Under the pieces are notes generated by a model. The model saw only the letters and a program-made list of their open reading frames with translations. It was not told where the DNA came from and did no database searches. Below, piece by piece: positions 57,947-64,000 of a DNA stretch of 64,000 nt. Where the stretch lies: the NCBI RefSeq assembly GCF_012034245.1, contig NZ_JAATEO010000002.1, positions 124,001-188,000 on the forward strand. The letters run 5' to 3'. The DNA comes from Micromonospora thermarum. Lineage in GTDB: Bacteria > Actinomycetota > Actinomycetes > Mycobacteriales > Micromonosporaceae. Made by a program: the position numbers and the translations under genes. Positions within the stretch are counted from its first letter, which is position 1, and each line of letters begins with the position of its first letter.

Positions 57947-59346
57947 GTGAGCGTGGACCCCTCGACCGAAGATCCTAAGGCGACAGACCCCGGATGGGTC
58001 GACGACCTTTTGTTCGCCGGTCGGCCGACCGACGTTTGTCTCCGTCTGCCCGGCCCCGTCGACCGGGGCACGCTGCACCGGCTCGTCACCGAGGCGCAGG
58101 GCCGCCTCGCCGATGCGGGGCTGCGTCCCGGCGGTGCCGCCGCGCTGCGGATGCCGCCGTCGCTGGCGTACGTGGTGAACCTGCTCGCCACCTGGCGCAG
58201 CGGGGCCCAGGCGATCCTGCTCGACCACCGCCTCACCGACCACGAGGTGGGCCGCGCGCTGGAGCGGCTGACCCCGCAGGTGGTCGTGGCGCCGGTCCGC
58301 ACCGGCGGCGGCGGGCTGCGCGTCTTCGTCGACGTCACCGAGGGCGTCACCCCGTACGCCGACCGGCCGGCGGTCAGCGGCCACGCGGTGATCCAGCTCA
58401 GCTCCGGCTCCACCGGTCCGTCCAAGGTGATCGGCCGCACCGCCGCCGACCTGGTCGCCGAGGTGCACCGGTACACCCGCATCGACGGGGTGGCGCTGCC
58501 CGGCGAGCGGATCATCCTGCTCCCGTCGATGGTCCACGTGCTCGGGCTCGTCGGTGGCCTGCTCTACGGGCTGCACGCGGGCGTCGAGCTGGTCCCGCCG
58601 GAGCGGCTCAGCGGCGACGCGGTGCTCGCCGCGATCGCCGCCGGCGACACCCCGGCCACCGTGCTGGGCGTGCCGTTCCACATCGGACTGGTCGCCTCCA
58701 CCCGGCCGGACCGCCCGCTGCCGCAGTTCAAGCGGATGACCACCGGCGGAGAGCTGGTGCCGGCGGCCGTGGCCCGCGCCTTCACCGACCGGTTCGGCGT
58801 CCCGCTGGGCAACATGTACGGGATGACCGAGGTCGGCGTCATCGGCACCGACCTGTACGGGCGGTACCGGCCGTCGATCGCCCCGGCTCCGGCATCGAGG
58901 TGCGCGAGGTGACCGGCGAGCTGTGGGTGAGCTGCCCCGCCTCACCGTACGTCGGGCTCACCGACCCCACCCGCTGGTCCGACGGGTGGCTGCACACCCG
59001 CGACGCCGGCACCGTCGACGCCGACACCGGCCTGGTCACCGTGCGCGGCCGGCTCGACTCGCAGGTCTCCGTCGGCGGCATGAAGGTCGACCTGACCGAG
59101 GTGGAGGCCACCGTCGCCGACCTGCCCGGTGTCGCCGCCGCCGTGGTGGTCTGGGACGACGGCATCACCGCGTACGTGCAACCGGACGGGCCGCTGTCGG
59201 AGGAGGTGCTGGACAAGCTGCTCGCCGAGCGGCTGGCCGGCTACAAGCGCCCGCGCACCCTGCGCCTGCTCGATCAGCTGCCGCGCACCACGACGGGCAA
59301 GCTGGTCCGGTCGACGGACGCGCTGCGGACGGCGGCGACGCCGTGA
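57947..59346 (+). pseudogene. Acyl-AMP ligase with a one-base frameshift
   Basis: Reads as one ANL-superfamily ligase if a base is added near 58,885, where GCCCCGGCTCC suggests a lost G. First frame to about residue 313 holds the ATP loop LSSGSTGPSKVIGRT and MYGMTEVG; the second carries SDGWLHTRDAG, VSVGGMKVDLTEVE and the catalytic Lys in PRTTTGKLVRS. Total about 466 residues, slightly short for the family. Activates a carboxylic acid as acyl-AMP and passes it to a CoA or carrier protein. GTG 57947 (MSVDPSTEDP). The frameshift may be a sequencing error or real loss. Confidence 0.85.
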
Positions 59347-60023
59347 CCGGCCCGCTGCACCGCCTCGACGACCTGCCCGTCCCGCCCGACCGTCTCCTCG
59401 ACGACGACCTCCACCGGGCCCGCCGTGCCGGCGACCGCGACCGCCAGCACCAGGTCCCCGCCGGTACATGGATGACCGACCCGGACGGCGGGGCTTCCCG
59501 GCACCGGTCGCAGCAGTGGTCCCGCACCGTCGGGCACGGGTACCCGCCGGCGCAGGCCACCGTCGCGCAGCCCGACGCCGAGCGCCTTCCCGACGGCCTC
59601 CTTCGCGGTCCACAACCGCAGGAAGTCCCGCTCCCGTCCGGACGGTGGCCGGCCGGCGAGCCAGGCCGCCTCGGCCGGGTCGTACCAGCGGCCGGCGAGG
59701 CCCAGCGCGGGCAGCGGCCGGCACCGCTCGACGTCCACGCCGACCGGCCCACCCGCCCGTACGGCGACCACGATGATGCCGCCGGTGCGGCTCACGCTGG
59801 CCGGCACCTCGGCCGGCCCGGGGGCGGCGTCCACGTCGGACGCGAAACGGACCAGCGGGCCCCCGCCCGGCCGGTGACCCACCACGAACTCCGCATCGGG
59901 GCGGCCGAGCAGCGCGGCGGCGGCCCGCCGCAGCGGCCTCCCGGCGGCGGCCGGCCGACCGCCGGCGTCCCCGCCGATCCACACGTACACGGTGTCCCGA
60001 CCGGGCACCGGTAACTGGCTCAC
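59274..60023 (-). CDS. 4'-phosphopantetheinyl transferase (Sfp type)
   Basis: 249 residues. GVDVERC (metal-binding Asp) and WTAKEAVGKALG (Glu/Lys) are the two PPTase motifs. It converts apo carrier proteins to the holo form. Its 3' end overlaps the ligase end by 73 nt on the opposite strand. It may serve the carrier proteins of both halves of the cluster. Confidence 0.9.
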   Translation of the reverse strand: MSQLPVPGRDTVYVWIGGDAGGRPAAAGRPLRRAAAALLGRPDAEFVVGHRPGGGPLVRFASDVDAAPGPAEVPASVSRTGGIIVVAVRAGGPVGVDVERCRPLPALGLAGRWYDPAEAAWLAGRPPSGRERDFLRLWTAKEAVGKALGVGLRDGGLRRRVPVPDGAGPLLRPVPGSPAVRVGHPCTGGDLVLAVAVAGTAGPVEVVVEETVGRDGQVVEAVQRAGHGVAAVRSASVDRTSLPVVVRGS

Positions 60024-60038
60024 GGAGAGAGGTTAACC

Positions 60039-60305
60039 ATGAGAGCCGAGGTCCGCGCCTTCGTCGTCGAGCAGCTCGCCGACATGAACTACGACGTGGA
60101 GGACATCGACGACGACACCACCCTCGGCCCCTCCGGGGTCGACCTGGAGTCCCTCGCCCTCGCCGACCTGGCGGTCCGGGTCGAGGACCGGTACGGGCTG
60201 ACGTTCGCCGACGACGAGTCGGAGAAGCTGGCCCTGATGACCGTGGGCGAGTTCACCACGATGGTCGCCGACCGGGTCGCCGGGGCGACGAGCGACCACT
60301 CCTGA
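60039..60305 (+). CDS. Acyl carrier protein
   Basis: 88 residues. Phosphopantetheine Ser-38 in GVDLESLALADL, four-helix carrier fold, acidic. ATG start 15 nt after the divergent PPTase start. Its stop overlaps the next ATG (TGATG), so they are co-translated. Likely carries the unit activated by an adjacent ligase. Confidence 0.92.
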   Translation: MRAEVRAFVVEQLADMNYDVEDIDDDTTLGPSGVDLESLALADLAVRVEDRYGLTFADDESEKLALMTVGEFTTMVADRVAGATSDHS

Positions 60306-60550
60306 TGGCCGGTCAGCCCGACCTGGGGCGAGCTGACCTGGTGACCATGCTCGCCGAACTCACCGGCCGACCGGCCACCGACGTGCCCGAGCGCATCGGC
60401 TCGATGGAGCTGGCCTGGCTCGTGCACCTGGTCGAGCAGCGTTTCGACCGGCGGCTCGACCTCACCGACGACCAGCTCGCCGGGATCCGTACCGTCGACG
60501 ACGCCCTGGCGGTCTTCCGGACCTCCCTGACCGTCGCCGCCGATGGCTGA
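60305..60550 (+). CDS. Second, divergent acyl carrier-like protein
   Basis: 81 residues. The ACP pattern is kept (helices, LAWLVHLVEQRF), but the DSL motif reads GSMEL, with Ser-33 at the right place. May be a weakly modified ACP or an accessory domain. Coupled at both ends (TGATG upstream, 8-nt overlap downstream). Confidence 0.7.
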   Translation: MAGQPDLGRADLVTMLAELTGRPATDVPERIGSMELAWLVHLVEQRFDRRLDLTDDQLAGIRTVDDALAVFRTSLTVAADG

Positions 60551-61622
60551 GCCGGCCGGCGTCCGGGTCACCGCCGTGCACGCGACCAGCGCTCTCGGCC
60601 GGGGAGCCGAGGCGCAGTTGGCCGGGGTGCTCGCGGGGATTCCCGCGTTCCGGCCGGTACGCCGGTTCGACACCGGGCCGCGCCGGGTCGACGCCGCCGC
60701 CACGCTGCCCGACGCCGGTGACCTCGCCGCCGAGCTGGCCGAGGCGGTGGAGACGGCGTGCCGGTCCGCCGGGCTCGACTCCGGCCGGCGGGCCGGGGCG
60801 GCCCTGCTGCTCGCGGTGCACGGCGGGGCGGCGGTGCCGGCGCTGGCGGCCGGCCTCGCCGCCGCCACCGGGTTCCCGGACGTGCGGACGTACACCACGG
60901 CCTGTGTGTCGGCGACCAGCGCGGTGGCCGACGCGGCGGCGCTGATCCGGCGCGGTGACGTCGACCGGGCGGTGGTCGCCGCGGGCTACCTGGTCGAGCC
61001 CGACCAGTACGCGCTCTTCGACGCCGGCCGGGCCCTCGCCACCGACGCGGCGGTCCGCCCGTTCAGCGCCGGACGCACCGGGCTGCTGCTCGGCGACGGC
61101 GTCGCGGCGGTCGTGCTGGAGCGCGCCGACGTGGCTCGGCGGCCGGTGGCGGACCTGCTCGGCTGGGGCCGCGCCGGTGACGCCTTCCACCCGTGCCAGC
61201 CGGAGCCGACCGGGCGCGGTCTGGCGCGCGCGGTCGCCGCCGCGCTGCGCCGGGCGGGGCTGGCGGCGGACGACATCGGGTACGTCAACGCCAACGCCAC
61301 CGGCACCGGGTACAGCGACGCCGCGGAGGCGGCGGCGCTGCGGACCGCGCTCGGCCCGGCGGTCGCACACACCCCGGTCAGCTCCACCAAGGCCCTGCAC
61401 GGGCACGCCCTGGAGGCCTCCGGCCTGCTCGAGCTGGTGGTGACCGTGCTGGCGGTACGGCACGGCAAGCTGCCGGTCAACGCCGGCTGGCTCGGCCCCG
61501 ACCCGGACTGCCCGCTGGACGTCATCCGGGACGCGCCCCGCCCGGCGGCCACCCGGTACGCGCTCACCCTCAACGCCGCCTTCGGTGGCGCCAACACCGC
61601 CCTGCTCGTGGGTGCCGCATGA
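60543..61622 (+). CDS. Ketosynthase with altered active site (His to Asn)
   Basis: 359 residues, short for a KAS I/II family enzyme. Catalytic Cys-121 in TTACVSATSAVAD and the second His-288 in ALHGHALEASG are present. The first His motif (NAHGTGT) reads NANATGT, Asn-251 replacing His. That His helps decarboxylation of malonyl-ACP, so the enzyme may transfer or prime acyl groups instead. ATG 60543. Next gene overlaps by 4 nt. Confidence 0.85.
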   Translation: MAEPAGVRVTAVHATSALGRGAEAQLAGVLAGIPAFRPVRRFDTGPRRVDAAATLPDAGDLAAELAEAVETACRSAGLDSGRRAGAALLLAVHGGAAVPALAAGLAAATGFPDVRTYTTACVSATSAVADAAALIRRGDVDRAVVAAGYLVEPDQYALFDAGRALATDAAVRPFSAGRTGLLLGDGVAAVVLERADVARRPVADLLGWGRAGDAFHPCQPEPTGRGLARAVAAALRRAGLAADDIGYVNANATGTGYSDAAEAAALRTALGPAVAHTPVSSTKALHGHALEASGLLELVVTVLAVRHGKLPVNAGWLGPDPDCPLDVIRDAPRPAATRYALTLNAAFGGANTALLVGAA

Positions 61623-62134
61623 CCGGGACGCACACGGCGACGGTGCGCGCCGAGGCGGCCTGGCCGGAGCCCGGGGACGGCGCGCCGCCACCGCTGCCCG
61701 GGTTCGTCCACTCGACGTTCAACCCGCTGGTCGCGGCCGTCGCGGACCGGTGCCTGACCCGGGCGTACGGGCGGGCGCCGGCACCGGACGGCGAGCGGAC
61801 CGCGGTGGTGCTGGTCACCGCGACCGGCGACGACGCCAGCGCCGCGCACGTCCGCGCCACGGTGGCCGGCGGCGGCCGGCCCGGCCCGCTGTTCTTCTTC
61901 CAGTCGGTGCCGAACAGCGTGGCGGGGCACGTGGCCGCCCGCTGGGGGCTGGGCGGTCCGGTGGTCTGCCTCGCACCGGGCGGCGACCCGCGCGCCGCCG
62001 GGCTCGCCGAGGCCGACCTGCTGCTGCACGACGGCGACGCCGACGCGGCGTTGCTGGTCCTGATCGAGACGGCATCGGACGGCGGTGCGGAGTCAGCCGT
62101 CGCGATGCTCCTGGGGGGAGGAAACCATGAGTAA
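61619..62134 (+). CDS. Small ketosynthase-like domain protein
   Basis: 171 residues. Resembles the N-terminal ketosynthase-like domain (Ketoacyl-synt_2 type) found in aryl polyene clusters: FVHSTFNPLVAAVADRC, then FFFQSVPNSVAGHVAARWG. No catalytic Cys in a KS context or His-Gly motif, so it is probably a non-catalytic partner, perhaps like a chain-length factor for the preceding KS. ATG 61619 (ATGA overlap); its stop overlaps the next start by 8 nt. Confidence 0.7.
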   Translation: MTGTHTATVRAEAAWPEPGDGAPPPLPGFVHSTFNPLVAAVADRCLTRAYGRAPAPDGERTAVVLVTATGDDASAAHVRATVAGGGRPGPLFFFQSVPNSVAGHVAARWGLGGPVVCLAPGGDPRAAGLAEADLLLHDGDADAALLVLIETASDGGAESAVAMLLGGGNHE

Positions 62135-63743
62135 GAGGGCACTGCGCGGCGTGCTCGCCGCCGACGAGCTGATCGGGGCGGGCAACGTGCTGGCCCGGGT
62201 GCTGGCGCACGGCGCCGACCCGGACGGGCCGGGCCTCACGTTCGACACCACCGTGGACGGGCACCCCGCCGAGACACCACTGACGCTGGGGCAGCTCGAC
62301 GAGCGGGTCGCCGCCCGCGCCGCGTGGCTGCACGAGCGGGGGATCGGGCCGCGCGACCCGGTGGCCGTCTGGGCCACCGCCGCCGCCGACATGGTGCTGA
62401 GCTACCTCGCGCTGACCCGCCTCGGCGCGATCCCGGCGCTGATGAACGGCAAGCTGCGCCCGGAGATCGCCGCCGAGTACATCCGCCGGCTGCGCGGCGT
62501 CGCGGTGCTCGCCGACGACGCGCACGCCGCGCTGCTCGCCGGGCACGACCTCGGCGTGCCGGTGCTCGGTACGCCCACCGAGGCCGGTACGGGCGACCCG
62601 GCCGCCGCTCCCGCCCACTACCGGCACCACGCTGATGATCCGGTCGTCATCACCCACACCTCGGGTACCACCGGGGTGCCGAAGGCGGTGCTGCACTCGC
62701 ACGCCAGCCTGTTCGCCGCGACGCGGCACCTGCTCTCCATGCCGCAGGCGCAGGGCACCAGCCGGATCCTCAACGCGCTGCCCGCCCCGCACACCGCCAC
62801 CGTGCTCATGGTCAACCAGGCCCTCGGCAACCGGGCGGAGATGTTCCTCCTGTCCGACCAGGGCGGTGAGCGGGTGCTCGACGCGATCCAGCGGTGGCGC
62901 CCGGACGGCGTGTTCGGCTTCTCCGTGACGTGGGCGGAGCTGGCCCGGTTCGACCTGTCCGCGTACGACCTGGAGTCGGTGCGGCTGTGGTTCAACACCG
63001 GCGACTCGTCGCACGAGCCGCACATCCGCCGCCTGGTGGCGGTCGGCTCCCGGGACGTGATGACCCGCGAGGGCGTCACCCGGGTGCCCGGGTCGGTGTT
63101 CATCGACGGCCTCGGGTCCAGCGAGATGGGGCACTCGATGTTCCACGTCACCCACACCCGCGACACGAACCGGTACGGCCGCTGCATCGGCCGCCCGTAC
63201 CACTTCACGAAGGTCGCGGTGCTGGACGCGAACGGCGACCCGGTGCCGACCGGCGAGGTGGGCTGGCTGGGCATCGACTCGCCGTCGCTGTTCCGGGGCT
63301 ACTGGAACGACTCGGTGACCACGTACCGGTTCCGGCAGCGCGGTTGGTACCTGACCGGCGACCTGGTGTACGCCGACGCCGACGGCCGCTACTACCACCT
63401 GGACCGGGCGGTCGACTCGGTCGACGCCGGCGACGGGAAGCGCTTCTACACCGCGCTGTCCGAGGAGCGGATCCTCGCCGCCTGCCCCGACGTCACCGAC
63501 TGCACCGTGGTCATCGTCTCCGGAGGCGGCCGGGTCGTCACCGACGTGCTGCTGGAACTGGCGGCCGGCGCGGACGAGACCGAGGACCGCACCGAGCGGG
63601 TACGGGGCGCGCTGGGCGCCGACGTCGGCGCGACCCTGCGCCGGGTGGTGCCGGTCCGTTCCGACGACATTCCGGTCACCGTCACCGGCAAGGTCCGCAA
63701 GGTCGTCCTGCGGGAGCGCTACCTCAGCGAGGCGACCTCGTGA
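62127..63743 (+). CDS. Acyl-AMP ligase (second)
   Basis: 538 residues, ANL superfamily. ATP loop THTSGTTGVPKAV, then IDGLGSSEMGHSMFH, RGWYLTGDLVYADADGRYYHLDRAVDS and TVTGKVRKVVLRERYL with the catalytic Lys. ATG 62127 with GGGAGG upstream. Complete, unlike the first ligase. Substrate not readable; both ligases may load the two small carrier proteins. Overlaps the next start (GTGA). Confidence 0.92.
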   Translation: MSKRALRGVLAADELIGAGNVLARVLAHGADPDGPGLTFDTTVDGHPAETPLTLGQLDERVAARAAWLHERGIGPRDPVAVWATAAADMVLSYLALTRLGAIPALMNGKLRPEIAAEYIRRLRGVAVLADDAHAALLAGHDLGVPVLGTPTEAGTGDPAAAPAHYRHHADDPVVITHTSGTTGVPKAVLHSHASLFAATRHLLSMPQAQGTSRILNALPAPHTATVLMVNQALGNRAEMFLLSDQGGERVLDAIQRWRPDGVFGFSVTWAELARFDLSAYDLESVRLWFNTGDSSHEPHIRRLVAVGSRDVMTREGVTRVPGSVFIDGLGSSEMGHSMFHVTHTRDTNRYGRCIGRPYHFTKVAVLDANGDPVPTGEVGWLGIDSPSLFRGYWNDSVTTYRFRQRGWYLTGDLVYADADGRYYHLDRAVDSVDAGDGKRFYTALSEERILAACPDVTDCTVVIVSGGGRVVTDVLLELAAGADETEDRTERVRGALGADVGATLRRVVPVRSDDIPVTVTGKVRKVVLRERYLSEATS

Positions 63744-64000
63744 CCGCGGTCATCACCGGGATGGGTCTGTTCACGCCGGTGGGACGCGGCGTCGAGGCCA
63801 CCTTCGACGCGCTGTGCACCGGCCGCTCCGGCCTGGTCCGCCCGCCCGAGGGGCATCCGGCGGAGGGTTCGCTGGAGGTCGCCGGGGTGCTGCCCGAGAT
63901 CGACCCGCGCACGGTGTCGTCCGGGCCGGACACGAAGGTGCTCGACCGGATCGTGGTGCTGGCCCTGCTCACCGCCGCGGACGCGCTCGCCGACGCCGGC
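63740..64000 (+). CDS. Beta-ketoacyl synthase, N-terminal part (cut by window end)
   Basis: The first 87 residues are seen. MTAVITGMGLFTPVGRGVEATFDALCTGRSG is the usual KAS start. GTG 63740 overlaps the ligase stop. The active site lies beyond the window, so the subtype (KS or chain-length factor) cannot be told. Its presence means that the cassette carries at least two KS-type proteins. Confidence 0.9.
   Translation, partial: MTAVITGMGLFTPVGRGVEATFDALCTGRSGLVRPPEGHPAEGSLEVAGVLPEIDPRTVSSGPDTKVLDRIVVLALLTAADALADAG

Overview
This window is very GC-rich actinobacterial DNA. GTG starts are common, stop and start codons often overlap as GTGA or ATGA, and several genes look leaderless, with a TANNNT -10 box 6 nt before a GTG start. 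Gene content (cimA, leuB, ilvE, serA and ilvBNC close together, LtrA proteins, F420-dependent enzymes, a type II polyketide cluster) suggests the family Micromonosporaceae, probably Micromonospora or a close relative. That placement is inference from gene content.

Bases 1-12,000: two tRNA genes (Glu, partial, and Gln) on the minus strand, a fumarylacetoacetate hydrolase family enzyme, a secreted/membrane protein, a protein usually labelled 3-methyladenine DNA glycosylase, a tandem-duplicated LtrA protein, an ArfB-like ribosome-rescue factor, and a MoxR ATPase / DUF58 / VWA / S1C protease unit.

Bases 12,000-31,400: a branched-chain amino acid and serine region holding cimA, ilvE, leuB, serA, ilvC-ilvN-ilvB and ilvD. 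cimA and ilvB are each preceded by a short leader peptide and an intrinsic terminator, which reads as transcription attenuation. Between them lie a broken ahpC beside an intact ahpD, a PRC-barrel protein, a tyrosine phosphatase, an ApbE-like flavin transferase and a GGDEF-EAL protein whose 3' end overlaps the ilvB promoter.

Bases 31,400-46,100: a SulP transporter with an ArsR regulator and a clear operator, a remnant of a beta-mannosidase gene beside a LacI regulator, a second and degenerate GGDEF-EAL protein that abuts an almost pure G/C tract of about 240 bp (probably a sequence artefact), a secreted beta-helix protein, an F420-type oxidoreductase, a methyltransferase, a YrdC-like protein, a second LtrA and a helix-hairpin-helix membrane protein.

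Bases 46,100-64,000 (window end): a biosynthetic cluster. The first part is an aromatic type II polyketide set: FAD monooxygenase, two TcmI-type cyclases, a SARP activator, a complete acetyl-CoA carboxylase (fused beta-alpha, BCCP, biotin carboxylase), an acyl carrier protein fused to an aromatase/cyclase, a cupin, KS-alpha, KS-beta and an ABM monooxygenase. This is a whiE/tetracenomycin-like set, probably for a polycyclic or pentangular polyphenol. After an intergenic region with a 22-bp inverted repeat comes a second cassette: an acyl-AMP ligase with a frameshift, a phosphopantetheinyl transferase, two small carrier proteins, a ketosynthase lacking its first catalytic His, a short ketosynthase-like domain, another acyl-AMP ligase and the start of another ketosynthase. 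The likely idea is that acetyl-CoA carboxylase supplies malonyl-CoA, the minimal PKS builds the aromatic chain, and the second cassette activates and extends a separate acyl unit. The cluster continues past the window end.
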